64,000 nucleotides of DNA, taken from contig NZ_JAUSSK010000001.1 in assembly GCF_030812295.1 (NCBI RefSeq), positions 310,001 to 374,000 on the forward strand, given 5' to 3'. The DNA comes from Luteibacter jiangsuensis. GTDB taxonomy: Bacteria; Pseudomonadota; Gammaproteobacteria; Xanthomonadales; Rhodanobacteraceae. The position numbers and the translations under genes are program-made. Of the stretch, positions 10,846 through 20,012 are shown piece by piece. Every line of letters starts with the position of its first letter. Position 1 is the first letter of the stretch. Below the pieces are notes generated by a model. It had not been told where the DNA came from and ran no database searches. It worked only from the letters and a program-made list of their open reading frames with translations.

Positions 10846-10910
10846 ATTCATGTCCGGGTCGAGGTGACGGCAGCATGCCGCCCCACCCAATCGCCATCGG
10901 ATGCCCCCTC

Positions 10911-12398
10911 ATGAACAGTTCCACCTCGCTCGAACCCGTCGATTCTTTCGATTACGTCATCTTCGGCGCCACCGGCGACCTCACGATGCGCAAGTTGTTG
11001 CCCGCGCTGTACCGGCGTTTCGCCGAAGGGCAGGTTCCCGCCGATTCGCGCATCGTGGGTACCGCGCGCTCGCCGCTGGACGATGAAGGCTACCGCGAGC
11101 GAGCGCGCCAGGCGCTACACGAACACGTGCGCGCCGACGAACTCATCGACGCGACGGTGAACCGGTTCCTGCGCATGGTTCACTATGTGAGCCTCAATGG
11201 CGCCGAATCCACGGGCAACTGGGAGGGCCTGAAGTCCCTGCTGGTATCGAACGCCGCCGCCGACCGGGTGCGCGTCTTCTATCTGGCGACGGCGCCGGAC
11301 CTGTACGGTGACATCGCCCGCAACGTGGCGGAGAAGGGTCTGCGCAGCGAGTCGTCGCGCATCGTGCTGGAGAAGCCTATCGGCACCGACCTGGAAACGG
11401 CGCGCAAGGTCAACGAAGGCGTAGGCCGCTACTTCCCCGAGGGAAGCATCTTCCGCATCGATCACTACCTCGGCAAGGAAGCCGTGCAGAACATCATCGC
11501 GTTGCGCTTCGCCAACCCGATGCTGGAACGGATGTGGGATCGTGATTCCATCGAGTACGTGCAGATCACCGCCGCCGAGACCGTCGGCCTCGAAGGCCGG
11601 GGCGGCTACTACGACGGTTCCGGTGCGTTGCGCGACATGATCCAGAACCACTTGTTGCAGGTGCTCACGGTGGTCGCCATGGAACGCCCCGTGTCGCTCG
11701 ATGCCGATGCGCTGCGCGACGAGAAGGTGCGGGTACTGAAATCGTTGAAGCCGCTCGATCGCGACAACTTGCGGGCGAACGTCGCGCGCGGCCAGTACGT
11801 GCAGGGAACGGCAGGCGGAAAGCCGGTGCCTGCCTATCGCGAAGAGCTGCCGGGCGAGACGCCCAGCAACACCGAGACCTTCGTCGCCTTGAAGGCGGAG
11901 ATCGACAATGCCCGTTGGCGTGGCGTTCCCTTCTACCTGCGCTCGGGCAAGCGCATGCCCGAGAAGCTTACCGAGGTGGTCGTGCAGTTCCGGGCGGGCG
12001 AGCCGGGCTTGTTCGGCGAGGCGCGGCCGGGTAGCCGCCTCGTGATCCGCGTGCAGCCGAACGAAAGCGTCACGTTGCCGCTGTTCGTCAAGCATCCCGG
12101 CGACAGCTTCGGCCTGGACGAGGTCGACGCGTTGTCCCGGCTCGGCGAGCCGGGCCGCATCCGCTATCGCGATTCCTACGAGGGGCTCATGCTGGATGCC
12201 GTGAAGGGCAGCCCCGCGCTGTTCGTCCGCAAGGACGAGACCGAGGCGGCCTGGCAGTGGGTGACGCCGATCCTGGAAGGCTGGCGCGAGGACGAGAACG
12301 GTCCCGACACCTATGAAGCCGGCACCTGGGGCCCCGATTCGGCCCGCGAGCTGCTGCGCCAGGCGGGCCACCAGTGGGTCGAGGACATCGCCGCCTGA
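10911..12398 (+). CDS. zwf: Glucose-6-phosphate 1-dehydrogenase
   Basis: 495 residues from the ATG at 10911; an upstream ATG at 10875 gives a non-conserved extension. First step of the pentose phosphate and Entner-Doudoroff routes, giving NADPH. Motifs: [18 protein letters not shown] (Rossmann loop), [11 protein letters not shown], and the signature [14 protein letters not shown] with the catalytic His and substrate-binding Lys, then [14 protein letters not shown] and a C-terminal WVTPILEGW. Length matches bacterial G6PD. It is alone rather than in the zwf-pgl-edd cluster seen in many relatives. Confidence 0.96.
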   Translation: MNSSTSLEPVDSFDYVIFGATGDLTMRKLLPALYRRFAEGQVPADSRIVGTARSPLDDEGYRERARQALHEHVRADELIDATVNRFLRMVHYVSLNGAESTGNWEGLKSLLVSNAAADRVRVFYLATAPDLYGDIARNVAEKGLRSESSRIVLEKPIGTDLETARKVNEGVGRYFPEGSIFRIDHYLGKEAVQNIIALRFANPMLERMWDRDSIEYVQITAAETVGLEGRGGYYDGSGALRDMIQNHLLQVLTVVAMERPVSLDADALRDEKVRVLKSLKPLDRDNLRANVARGQYVQGTAGGKPVPAYREELPGETPSNTETFVALKAEIDNARWRGVPFYLRSGKRMPEKLTEVVVQFRAGEPGLFGEARPGSRLVIRVQPNESVTLPLFVKHPGDSFGLDEVDALSRLGEPGRIRYRDSYEGLMLDAVKGSPALFVRKDETEAAWQWVTPILEGWREDENGPDTYEAGTWGPDSARELLRQAGHQWVEDIAA

Positions 12399-12519
12399 AG
12401 GGCCTCCCGGCCGCCTGTCCCATTGCATCCAAGACGGGCGGCCACATTATGTGGAGAGTGCCGGGAAGAGGGTCCCCGAGCCCCATTCCCAGGCAACCTT
12501 CCTTCCCCTGGAGGCCTCC

Positions 12520-12981
12520 ATGTCCGAGTATCGCAAGACCCCCGAAGCGCTGGCGAAGTTGACCCCCGAGCAGTTCCGGGTCACCCAGCAGAGCGGCACC
12601 GAGCGGCCGTTCCACAACGCGTTCCACGACAGCCACGCGCCGGGCATCTACGTCGACATCGTCTCGGGCGAGCCGCTGTTCTCCTCGCTCGACAAGTTCG
12701 ACAGTGGCTGCGGCTGGCCGAGCTTCACCCAGCCGCTCGAAAACGAGCATGTCATCGAGAAGCAGGATGCCAGCCACGGCATGGTCAGGACCGAGGTCCG
12801 CTCGAACCACGCCGACAGCCACCTGGGCCATGTCTTCCCCGATGGCCCGCGCGACCGCGGTGGCCTGCGTTATTGCATCAACTCCGCCTCACTGCGCTTC
12901 ATTCCCCTGGCCGACCTGGAGAAGGAAGGCTACGGGCAGTACGCGAGCCTGTTCGCCGACGCGAAGGGAGGTGTCGCATGA
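12520..12981 (+). CDS. msrB: Peptide-methionine (R)-S-oxide reductase
   Basis: 153 residues from the ATG at 12520, with a CTGGAGG site. Repairs the R epimer of methionine sulfoxide in proteins. The family core is clear: [33 protein letters not shown] and the catalytic Cys in [12 protein letters not shown]. The two CxxC pairs that bind zinc in many MsrB proteins are missing, so this is the zinc-free type. The stop overlaps the msrA start (ATGA at 12978-12981), so the two reductases are made together. Confidence 0.95.
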   Translation: MSEYRKTPEALAKLTPEQFRVTQQSGTERPFHNAFHDSHAPGIYVDIVSGEPLFSSLDKFDSGCGWPSFTQPLENEHVIEKQDASHGMVRTEVRSNHADSHLGHVFPDGPRDRGGLRYCINSASLRFIPLADLEKEGYGQYASLFADAKGGVA

Positions 12982-13478
12982 CATCGCGTGCCATCCTTGC
13001 CGGCGGCTGCTTCTGGGGCATGCAGGACCTGATCCGCAAGCAGCCGGGTGTGATCTCCACCCGCGTGGGCTATACCGGTGGCGACGTGCCCAACGCCACC
13101 TATCGTAACCATGGCAACCATGCCGAGGCGATCGAGATCGAGTTCGATCCGGACAAGCTCAGCTACCGCAAGGTGCTGGAGTTCTTCTTCCAGATCCACG
13201 ACCCGACCACGCTGAACCGGCAAGGAAACGATCTTGGCGAGAGCTATCGCTCGGCGATCTTCTACCTCGACGACGCGCAGAAGGCCGTGGCCGAGGACAC
13301 CATCGCCGACGTGAACGCCTCCGGCCTGTGGCCGGGCAAGGTGGTGACCGAGGTCGCGCCGGCCGGGCCATTCTGGGAAGCCGAGCCCGAGCATCAGGAT
13401 TACCTGGAGAAGTACCCTAACGGGTACACCTGCCACTTCATCCGGCCGGACTGGGTGCTGCCCCGCCGCGCCACTTGA
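12978..13478 (+). CDS. msrA: Peptide-methionine (S)-S-oxide reductase
   Basis: 166 residues; the ATG overlaps the msrB stop. Repairs the S epimer of methionine sulfoxide, complementing MsrB. The catalytic motif GGCFWGMQ is at residues 9-16, followed by [25 protein letters not shown] in pieces, the [19 protein letters not shown] segment and YRSAIFY. No N-terminal signal is present, so action is cytoplasmic. Together with msrB it makes a compact oxidative-repair operon. Confidence 0.95.
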   Translation: MTSRAILAGGCFWGMQDLIRKQPGVISTRVGYTGGDVPNATYRNHGNHAEAIEIEFDPDKLSYRKVLEFFFQIHDPTTLNRQGNDLGESYRSAIFYLDDAQKAVAEDTIADVNASGLWPGKVVTEVAPAGPFWEAEPEHQDYLEKYPNGYTCHFIRPDWVLPRRAT

Positions 13479-13483
13479 CCCGG

Positions 13484-13522
13484 CAGCACCCCCGGCTCTG
13501 GTATAAGAGCCGCGGGGTGCTG
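13484..13522 (+). promoter_or_regulatory. Long hairpin containing an extended -10 promoter for the LytS-type kinase gene
   Basis: Arms 13484-13499 and 13506-13522 are inverted copies (one bulged base) around a 6-base loop, just after the msrA stop. Inside lies TGGTATAAG (13499-13507), an extended -10 element of the sigma-70 type; TTGACC at 13475-13480 is too far for an ideal -35. A start near 13514 would give a leader of about 30 bases before the kinase ATG. The structure may serve as msrA terminator and kinase promoter at once. Confidence 0.45.
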
Positions 13523-13545
13523 GCAACGCAGGGGGCGGGCAAGGC

Positions 13546-14628
13546 ATGGAGAGTGCGATCGGTACGGGATCTCGACCGTCCTGGCGACATGGCCACGGCG
13601 TGTGGCCCTGGTTTGCGTTGCTCGTCGCGATCGGCGTCCTGCGCGCCACCAACCGGTATCTCATCGACGTCGCCAACGGCCATCCGTCCCTCTTTACGCC
13701 CAAGCTGATCGACGAACTCACCGGATCGTTGAGCTTCGGCGTGTTCCTGCCGGCCCTGTTCCTGATGCTGCGGCGCATGCCGCGTACCTGGCTTGCGCAC
13801 GCGGGCTTGTTCCTCGCGCTGTCGATCGCCCAGACCAGCTTGATGATCGCCTTCCGCCAGGTCGTGTTCCGCGCGGCCGGCATGCCGGAGTTCGCCTACC
13901 CGCCGACGCGTTGGCGTTACCTGATGGAGATGCCGACGCAGCTGTTCTTCTACGTGGTGATCGTGGCTGGAGTGTGGCTGTTCGATCGCTATAGGGAAGG
14001 GCGGGCACGTGAGCTGCGGGCCGTGCAACTGGAGTCCGCGTTATCCGAGGCGAGGCTGGACGCCTTGCGCCTGCAACTCAATCCGCATTTCCTTTTCAAC
14101 ACGCTCAACGCCGTGTCGGAACTGATGTACGAACGGCCGCGCGTGGCCGACGAAATGCTTTCACGTATCGGCGAATTGCTGCGCAACACGTTGTCCGCAT
14201 CCAGCCACGAGCACAGTCTTGCCGAAGAATGGCGACTGGTCTCGCTATACATGGACATTCAGCGCGTTCGCTTCGGCGACGGGCTGGACGTGCAGGTCGA
14301 GACGAATCCCTCGCTCGACGACCTGCGGATTCCTTTCCTGCTACTCCAGCCGCTCGTGGAAAACGCCATCGAACATGGTGGCTCCGGCGATGGACGGCGC
14401 GTGCGCGTGGACGCCTCGCGTGAAGCCGGCCGGCTGACCGTTCGCGTACGCGATGACGGCGGCAGCGGTGCCATGGCCCGGCCGGGGCACGGCATCGGCC
14501 TGGGCAATGTCGGGGCGCGGCTTCGCCACCTCTATGGAGAAGAGGCGGGGGTGCGGCTCGAGCCGGTGGTCGGCGGCGGCAGCGTTGTCAGCGTCTGGCT
14601 GCCGGCCAGGCGCTGGGAGGCCGCATGA
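13546..14628 (+). CDS. LytS/AlgZ-type sensor histidine kinase (His_kinase family)
   Basis: 360 residues. The first 150 residues hold about four membrane helices (WFALLVAIGVLRA, LSFGVFLPALFLMLRR, LFLALSIAQTSLMIAF, FYVVIVAGVWLF). The His_kinase domain follows, with the phospho-accepting His in LRLQLNPHFLFNTLNAVSEL, and a HATPase domain with the N-box LLLQPLVENAIEHG and the glycine-rich GHGIGLGNVGARL. This family works with LytTR response regulators, and such a gene overlaps its stop by four bases. The signal is unknown; no extracellular sensor domain of size is present. Confidence 0.92.
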   Translation: MESAIGTGSRPSWRHGHGVWPWFALLVAIGVLRATNRYLIDVANGHPSLFTPKLIDELTGSLSFGVFLPALFLMLRRMPRTWLAHAGLFLALSIAQTSLMIAFRQVVFRAAGMPEFAYPPTRWRYLMEMPTQLFFYVVIVAGVWLFDRYREGRARELRAVQLESALSEARLDALRLQLNPHFLFNTLNAVSELMYERPRVADEMLSRIGELLRNTLSASSHEHSLAEEWRLVSLYMDIQRVRFGDGLDVQVETNPSLDDLRIPFLLLQPLVENAIEHGGSGDGRRVRVDASREAGRLTVRVRDDGGSGAMARPGHGIGLGNVGARLRHLYGEEAGVRLEPVVGGGSVVSVWLPARRWEAA

Positions 14629-15386
14629 GCCTGCGCGCGGTCGTGGTCGACGACGAGGCCCCTGCGCGGGCCAAGCTGCGCCGCTACCTTGCGGAAAGCG
14701 AGGGCGTGCAATGGATCGGCGAAGCTTCCGATGGCCGCGAAGCGGTGAGGTTGATCCAGCGCGACCGCCCCGACGTGGTCTTCCTGGACATCAGCATGCC
14801 CGGCCTCGATGGCTTCGCCGTCTTACAGGCCTTGGGCGATCCATTGCCGGCGGAGATCGTCTTCGTCACCGCGCACGACGATCAGGCGGTACGCGCCTTC
14901 GAGGTGCATGCCTTCGACTACCTGCTGAAGCCGGTGGGACCGGAGCGCTTCGCCCGCGCCTTGGCCCGTTTGCGTGACAAGGTGGCACCCGCGCTCGGGA
15001 TCGCAGGACGCGTGGACGGCCTGCTGGGGGACGCACCGCCTCCGCAGCGCTATCTGGATCGCCTGCTGCTGCCCAGTGGCGACGCCGCTGAACTGGTGCG
15101 CGTCGAGCGTATCGACCGCATCGAATCCGACCGCAACTACCTGGACGTGTATGTGGATGGCGCGTCCCATCGGCTGCGGGGAACGTTGGACGCGATGCAG
15201 GGTCGCTTGAATCCGCGTCATTTCGTGCGGGTGAACCGATCGGCGATCGTCCGTCTCGACGCGGTGCGCGAGGTACAGCCCTGGCCCGATGGCGAACGGC
15301 GGCTCCTGTTGGCCGACGGTGCGCGAGTCACCTGGACGCGCCGCTACCTCGCGAACCTGCCCGAGGGCCTGTCACTCAGGGCCTGA
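14625..15386 (+). CDS. LytTR-family response regulator
   Basis: 253 residues; the ATG overlaps the kinase stop (ATGA), so the pair is co-translated. Receiver: acidic pair in VVVDDEAPAR, phospho-acceptor Asp in VVFLDISMPGLDGF, Thr in FVTAHDD and Lys in YLLKPV. Output: LytTR DNA-binding domain with RIDRIESDRNYLDVYV, the RGTLDAMQGRL linker and HFVRVNRSAIVRLDAV. LytTR proteins bind direct repeats upstream of genes for surface structures, virulence factors or autolysis; the targets here are not evident. Confidence 0.93.
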   Translation: MSLRAVVVDDEAPARAKLRRYLAESEGVQWIGEASDGREAVRLIQRDRPDVVFLDISMPGLDGFAVLQALGDPLPAEIVFVTAHDDQAVRAFEVHAFDYLLKPVGPERFARALARLRDKVAPALGIAGRVDGLLGDAPPPQRYLDRLLLPSGDAAELVRVERIDRIESDRNYLDVYVDGASHRLRGTLDAMQGRLNPRHFVRVNRSAIVRLDAVREVQPWPDGERRLLLADGARVTWTRRYLANLPEGLSLRA

Positions 15387-15519
15387 TCCGTGGTTCTTCT
15401 CCTCGTCGCCGCGTCCTTCCTGGCGGGGTTTCGTCCCCGGCGCTCCTGACTTCGTCCCTGGCGACGCCTGTGGGCGAGGCACGCCGTTCCACACTCCGTC
15501 CACCTGCCGGAGATCAGTC

Positions 15520-16893
15520 GTGGCGAAGAAAGCCCTTGTCGCAATCGGAGTCCTCGTCGCGCTCGGCGCCATGGGATGGGCCGTGTTCCGTCCGGACCAG
15601 GCGCTGCGTGTCGCCGCCGGTGTCGCGGCCCACCACGTCTGCTCGATGACCTTCGTGGGAAATCAGGACCCGAAGCGGACGTACGACGAACTGGTGACGC
15701 CGATGATCGGCGATACCGCCGCCCGCCTGCTCACGCCGCATGTGTCGCTAGATCCGGCCGGCGTGGAGGTTTCCGGGCCGTTCCGGTCGCTGGCTCGCGC
15801 CGAGTTCGTACCCGGGTACGGTTGCCGTCTCGTCTTGCCCGGCAACCGACCGCCGCCCGCCGATGCGACGAGCCATGCCGTGGCGGCTGCCGATGGATTC
15901 GCACCCGCCGATGTCGTCGCCGCCGCGCAACCCGCGATCGCTACCGCGGTGGACCGCGTCTTCCAGGACGCGCCGGGCGAGCCCCCCAAGCGCGTGAAAG
16001 CGGTCGTGGTGGTGAAGGATGGCCGCGTGATCGCCGAACGCTATGCGCCTGGATTCGGCGTGCACACGCCATTGATCAGCTTTTCCGTCGCCAAGTCGTT
16101 CACCAATGCCTTCCTCGGTATCCTCGCGCGGAAGGGCAGGCTGCGCGCGGACCAGCCCGTGGGTGCGCTCGAGTGGAAGGCGCCGGGCGACGCACGCGCC
16201 GCGATCACGATCGAAGACCTCATGCGGATGCGCAGCGGGCTCGCCATCGAGGAAGCCGAATCGGCTTTCAGTCCCGTGGCCAGGATGGAATTCCTGCATG
16301 CCGACATGGCGGGGTTCGCCGCCGCGCAACCGGCGAAGGAACCCCCGGGCTCGTCCTTCGAATACACGTCGGGAAACACGGTACTGCTCGACCGCCTGCT
16401 CGGCGAAAAGGTGGGCGGAGGTCCCGCGGGGCTCCGTGCATTCGCCCGGCGTGAACTGTTCGACCGGCTGGGCATGGGCGAGGTCACCATGGAATTCGAC
16501 GGGCAGGGAACCTTCGTCGGCTCCACCTATGTGTACGCCAGCGCCCGCGACTATGCGCGCTTCGGCATGCTCTACCTGCGCGACGGCATCGCACCGGACG
16601 GCACGCGGCTGCTTCCCGAGGGCTGGGTGGGCTGGTCGCGGACCTCCACGCTGGGAGCCCCCTACGGCGCCGGTTTCTGGACCAACGACGGGCCGAGCGA
16701 TGTGGCACGCCGGCGCGTCGAGGGTGGCTTTCCCAAGGACGGGTTCTTCGCCAGCGGCACCATGGGCCAGCGCATCTACATCGTGCCGTCCGAGCACCTG
16801 GTGGTGGTGCGCTTCGGTTACTCCGCGCCGCCCGACTACGGCATCGTCGACGACGTGGGCCTGATCGAGGCGGCCATCGCGGCCACGCGGTGA
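15520..16893 (+). CDS. Serine hydrolase of the beta-lactamase/DD-peptidase fold (class C-like)
   Basis: 457 residues with a GTG start at 15520 after an AGA-rich site; the open frame upstream has no homologous character. A hydrophobic N-terminus (ALVAIGVLVALGAMGWAVF) is a signal peptide or membrane anchor. The SxxK nucleophile motif is SVAK in LISFSVAKSFTNAFLG, and FEYTSGNTVLLDRLL supplies the Tyr-x-x/SGN motif seen in esterase EstB and 6-aminohexanoate-dimer hydrolases. The first 140 residues are a domain I do not recognise. Role could be esterase, peptidase or amidase at the cell surface. It stands alone, 133 bases after the LytTR gene. Confidence 0.85.
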   Translation: MAKKALVAIGVLVALGAMGWAVFRPDQALRVAAGVAAHHVCSMTFVGNQDPKRTYDELVTPMIGDTAARLLTPHVSLDPAGVEVSGPFRSLARAEFVPGYGCRLVLPGNRPPPADATSHAVAAADGFAPADVVAAAQPAIATAVDRVFQDAPGEPPKRVKAVVVVKDGRVIAERYAPGFGVHTPLISFSVAKSFTNAFLGILARKGRLRADQPVGALEWKAPGDARAAITIEDLMRMRSGLAIEEAESAFSPVARMEFLHADMAGFAAAQPAKEPPGSSFEYTSGNTVLLDRLLGEKVGGGPAGLRAFARRELFDRLGMGEVTMEFDGQGTFVGSTYVYASARDYARFGMLYLRDGIAPDGTRLLPEGWVGWSRTSTLGAPYGAGFWTNDGPSDVARRRVEGGFPKDGFFASGTMGQRIYIVPSEHLVVVRFGYSAPPDYGIVDDVGLIEAAIAATR

Positions 16894-16904
16894 GGCATGC
16901 CGGG

Positions 16905-17597
16905 TTAGCCGACGGCCTCGGAGGAGGCGAGGGACAGCAGGTCCGGCATGCGGTCGATCACCGCCACCGCGCCGGCGCCATGCAGGTCGAGCGACTTGCG
17001 ATAGCCGTAGCTCACCAAGACGAAGTCCATGCCCGCGTCGCGCGCGGCGAGCACGTCGCTCTCGGAATCGCCGACCATCAGGCTCCGTTCGATCGGCACG
17101 TGGGCTTCGCTGGCGAGATGGCGCAGGGGCACGCCGCTGGGCTTTCGCTCGGGCAAGGTGTTGCCGCCGACGATGCCGTCGATGAAGGGCAGCATGCCAC
17201 GCACCTCCAGCAACGGGCGCACGAATTCCTCGTTCTTGTTCGTGCATACCGCCAGCTTCACGCCCTGCGTGTGAAGCGACTTCAACGTCTCGACCACGCC
17301 GTCGTAGGCGACGCCGTCGAGCGCGGTTTCCGCGTAATGCGCCAGGAAGCCCGGCATGACCTCGTCGATATCCGCGTCGCTTCCCGCGTGGCGGAAGGCG
17401 TAGGTGATGAGCTTGCGCGAGCCCTCACCGATCCAGGCGGTGACTTGTCCCGTGTCGTAGGTCGGCAGCTTCCAGTCGCGCAATGTGCGGTTCACCGATT
17501 CGGCGATGTCGGCCGCGCTGTCGACCAGCGTGCCGTCGAGATCGAAGATGACGAGGGAATAGGGGAAGGACAAGGTACCGCTCCGCGCGAAAGACAC
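16905..17597 (-). CDS. gph: Phosphoglycolate phosphatase (HAD superfamily)
   Basis: 230 residues from the GTG at 17597; a TTG at 17573 would give a version starting nearer the fold. HAD motifs: VIFDLDGTLVDSAADI (nucleophile Asp and acid Asp), VCTNKNE (motif II Thr), GNTLPERKPSG (motif III Lys) and MVGDSESDVLAARDAG (motif IV). The cap region WIGEGSRKLI is typical of Gph. Gph clears 2-phosphoglycolate from DNA-repair products. The gene begins six bases after the TetR stop on the same strand, so it is probably in the TetR transcript. In many relatives gph is beside ubiG; here it is not. Confidence 0.9.
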   Translation of the reverse strand: MSFARSGTLSFPYSLVIFDLDGTLVDSAADIAESVNRTLRDWKLPTYDTGQVTAWIGEGSRKLITYAFRHAGSDADIDEVMPGFLAHYAETALDGVAYDGVVETLKSLHTQGVKLAVCTNKNEEFVRPLLEVRGMLPFIDGIVGGNTLPERKPSGVPLRHLASEAHVPIERSLMVGDSESDVLAARDAGMDFVLVSYGYRKSLDLHGAGAVAVIDRMPDLLSLASSEAVG

Positions 17598-17602
17598 CGA
17601 TT

Positions 17603-18265
17603 CTACGCCTTCGGCGCCGCCAGCCCGTGGCCGAGAAGGGCCACCGCGTGCCGCGTGATCTCCTCCGGCCCGATGTGCTTGCGCAGGGGGTCGTCCTTCC
17701 ATTTACGCAGCGCGGTCATCGGCAAGACGGTCAGGCTCAGGATCGAGGTCATCAGCAGGGCGGGATCGAGTGCCTTGTTCAGGCGGCCCTCGTCCTGCCA
17801 CCGGCGAATGGCCGTGACCAGGGCAGCCTGGCGACTCGCCTTGACACGCTTGCGCAGGTGCTGCTTGAACAGGTCGTGGTCGCTCAGCAGTTCGCCGAAG
17901 AACACCGGACCCATCCAGGCATGCTCGGCGGCCAGTTCGACGAAGCGCTCGGCGAGGCGCGCGAACGCCGCAACGGGGTCGTTCGCGTGCGTCTGGAAGA
18001 TGTCGTCGATCCGCGCCCGCATCGGTGCGATGTGTTCGTCGAAGATCGTGTCGAACAGTTGTTCGCGTGTCTTGAAATAGTAATGCACCGCGGCGGGAGT
18101 CATGCCGGCGGCGCGTGCGATCGCGGCGAGTGTGGTCGCGGTGTAGCCCTGCCGCGCATACAACTCCAGCGCGATGCCGACCAGCCGCTCGCGCTGGTCC
18201 GGGCCGTCAGGCTGGGCGGGTGGGCGGCCCGGACGGCGGGCCTTGCGAGGAGCGGAAGTGACCAC
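17603..18265 (-). CDS. TetR/AcrR-family transcriptional repressor
   Basis: 220 residues from the GTG at 18265, which has a CGGAGA site; the open frame continues to an ATG at 18316, but that lies inside the divergent promoter. The helix-turn-helix is at about residues 40-75 (ALELYARQGYTATTLAAIARAAG, then AAVHYYFKTREQLFD). The all-helical C-terminal half is the ligand and dimer domain. The divergent gene is a multidrug-type MFS pump, the classic arrangement in which the repressor senses a pump substrate. See the promoter feature between them. Confidence 0.92.
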   Translation of the reverse strand: MVTSAPRKARRPGRPPAQPDGPDQRERLVGIALELYARQGYTATTLAAIARAAGMTPAAVHYYFKTREQLFDTIFDEHIAPMRARIDDIFQTHANDPVAAFARLAERFVELAAEHAWMGPVFFGELLSDHDLFKQHLRKRVKASRQAALVTAIRRWQDEGRLNKALDPALLMTSILSLTVLPMTALRKWKDDPLRKHIGPEEITRHAVALLGHGLAAPKA

Positions 18266-18307
18266 GGTGTCTCCGGGAGTCGAATGACCGCATGGATACC
18301 ATGAACG

Positions 18308-18360
18308 GCCGGACATTTGACCTCATGAGATGCCGGACATATATTAACTCATCACTTAAT
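18308..18360 (+). promoter_or_regulatory. Sigma-70 promoter and probable TetR operators for the MFS pump
   Basis: TTGACC at 18317-18322 and TATATT at 18340-18345 are separated by 17 bases: a near-consensus promoter reading toward the pump gene. The direct repeat GCCGGACAT occurs at 18308-18316 and 18332-18340, flanking the spacer, and the inverted repeat ATTAA/TTAAT lies at 18343-18347 and 18356-18360 over the -10 and start point. Either could be where the divergent TetR protein binds. Confidence 0.6.
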
Positions 18361-18379
18361 TAATTGCAGGCATCGCGTA

Positions 18380-19897
18380 GTGACGACCGAAACCGCCCTG
18401 GATGCCGCCGAGACGCCAGCTGTCATCGCGCCGCCGCCTTCGCTGCGCCTGCTCTTCACCGCGCTCATGCTGGTGATGTTGCTCGCCGCCCTCGACCAGA
18501 CCATCGTCTCGACCGCGTTGCCGACCATCGTGGGCGAGATGGGAGGCTTGAGCCAGCTGTCATGGGTGGTGACCTCGTATCTGCTGACGTCGACGGTGGT
18601 CGTGCCGCTGTATGGCAAGTTCGGCGACCTGTTCGGCCGCAAGATCGTCCTCCAGACGGCCATCGTGATCTTCCTCATCGGCTCCGTCCTGTGCGGCCTC
18701 GCGCAGGACATGACCCAACTGATCCTGATGCGTGCCTTGCAGGGACTGGGGGGCGGTGGCTTGCTGGTGGTGACCATGGCGTCGATCGGCGACGTGATCC
18801 CTCCGGCCGATCGCGGCAGGTACCAGGGATTGTTCGGCGGCGTTTATGGGTTGGCCACGGTGATCGGTCCCTTGCTCGGCGGCTTCATGGTCGACCACCT
18901 CTCCTGGCGCTGGATCTTCTACGTGAACCTGCCATTGGGGGTGTTGTGCATCGCCGTGATCGCCGCGGTGTTCCATCCGCACGTGCGCCACGTCCGCCAT
19001 GCCATCGATTACTGGGGCGCGGGTTGGCTGGCGCTGGCATTGAGCTGCCTCATCCTGTTCACCACCGAGGGCGGCACCACGCTGCCTTGGGATTCGGCGC
19101 AGTTGTGGTTCATCCTCGCGTTCGCGGTGCTCGGCGTGGTCGGTTTCATCTACGAGGAAAGCGTGGCGGTGGAGCCGATCATCCCGCTGCATCTGTTCCG
19201 CCATCGCACCTTCCTGCTGAGTTGCCTCATCGGGTTCTTCGTGGGCACGGCCTTGTTCGGTTCCACGACCTACCTGCCGTTGTACCTGCAAGTGGTCAAG
19301 GGCGTGTCGCCGACAGGTGCCGGCCTGCAGCTGTTGCCGCTGATGGGCGGCGTGCTGGTCAGCTCGATCGCGTGTGGCCGCCTCATCAGCCGGTTCGGCC
19401 GGTACCGTGTGTTTCCGATCGTGGGTACCCTGATCTCGGGGATCGCCCTGGTCCTGCTCGGCACCGTGCGCGACAGCGATCCGCTGTATCTGATCTATCT
19501 CTATGCCGGTTTTCTCGGTCTGGGTCTGGGCATGGTCTTGCAGGTGTTGATCCTCGCCACGCAGAACAGTGTGGAGATGAAGCACCTCGGCGTGGCGACA
19601 TCGGGGGTCACGTTGTTCCGTTCGATCGGCGGATCCATCGGTGTGTCGGCATTCGGGGCCATCTTCAGCAATGGGTTGCAGTCGCGATTGCACGACGTGA
19701 TGCCCGAGGGCCCACGCACGCCGCACTCTCTCGGACCCGATGCGGTGCGCGCGCTGCCGCCGGCGATCCACGATCGCTATATCCACGCCTTCGGCGCCTC
19801 GCTGCACACGGTGTATCACGTGGCGGCGGTGGTCATGGCGGTAGCGTTCGTCCTGGCCTGGTGGCTGCGCGACGTCCCGCTACGCCGCGCGCACTGA
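18380..19897 (+). CDS. MFS drug/proton antiporter, DHA2 (14-helix, EmrB-like) family
   Basis: 505 residues with a GTG start. About 14 membrane helices can be followed. Motif A is GKFGDLFGRK, motif B-like RALQGLGGGGL, and motif C GLATVIGPLLGG, all features of DHA2 drug:H+ antiporters; helix 1 has LAALDQTIVSTALPTI, the family opening. These pumps expel lipophilic cations, antibiotics or dyes. No adaptor (EmrA) or TolC gene accompanies it. Control by the divergent TetR gene is very likely. Confidence 0.93.
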   Translation: MTTETALDAAETPAVIAPPPSLRLLFTALMLVMLLAALDQTIVSTALPTIVGEMGGLSQLSWVVTSYLLTSTVVVPLYGKFGDLFGRKIVLQTAIVIFLIGSVLCGLAQDMTQLILMRALQGLGGGGLLVVTMASIGDVIPPADRGRYQGLFGGVYGLATVIGPLLGGFMVDHLSWRWIFYVNLPLGVLCIAVIAAVFHPHVRHVRHAIDYWGAGWLALALSCLILFTTEGGTTLPWDSAQLWFILAFAVLGVVGFIYEESVAVEPIIPLHLFRHRTFLLSCLIGFFVGTALFGSTTYLPLYLQVVKGVSPTGAGLQLLPLMGGVLVSSIACGRLISRFGRYRVFPIVGTLISGIALVLLGTVRDSDPLYLIYLYAGFLGLGLGMVLQVLILATQNSVEMKHLGVATSGVTLFRSIGGSIGVSAFGAIFSNGLQSRLHDVMPEGPRTPHSLGPDAVRALPPAIHDRYIHAFGASLHTVYHVAAVVMAVAFVLAWWLRDVPLRRAH

Positions 19898-19929
19898 TGA
19901 GGCGGCAGTAGCCATTGTGGAGAGCTGCC

Positions 19930-20012
19930 GTGGGAGCCGACCTCGTCGGCGATCCCGCGGCAGCGGGCCAGGTTGCGGCAAGCACCCATCGCCGACAGGG
20001 TCGGCTCCCGCC
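19930..20012. repeat. Dispersed 83-base palindromic repeat, copy 1
   Basis: Outer arms 19932-19953 and 19988-20009 are 22-base inverted copies with two mismatches (GGGAGCCGACC... / ...GGTCGGCTCCC), enclosing an inner small hairpin CCCGC-GGCA-GCGGG. A second copy is at 57735-57815. The form is that of a REP/BIME-type extragenic palindrome. It lies in the 289-base gap after the MFS pump; the rest of that gap holds the upstream region of the small peptide gene and nothing else I recognise. Confidence 0.75.
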
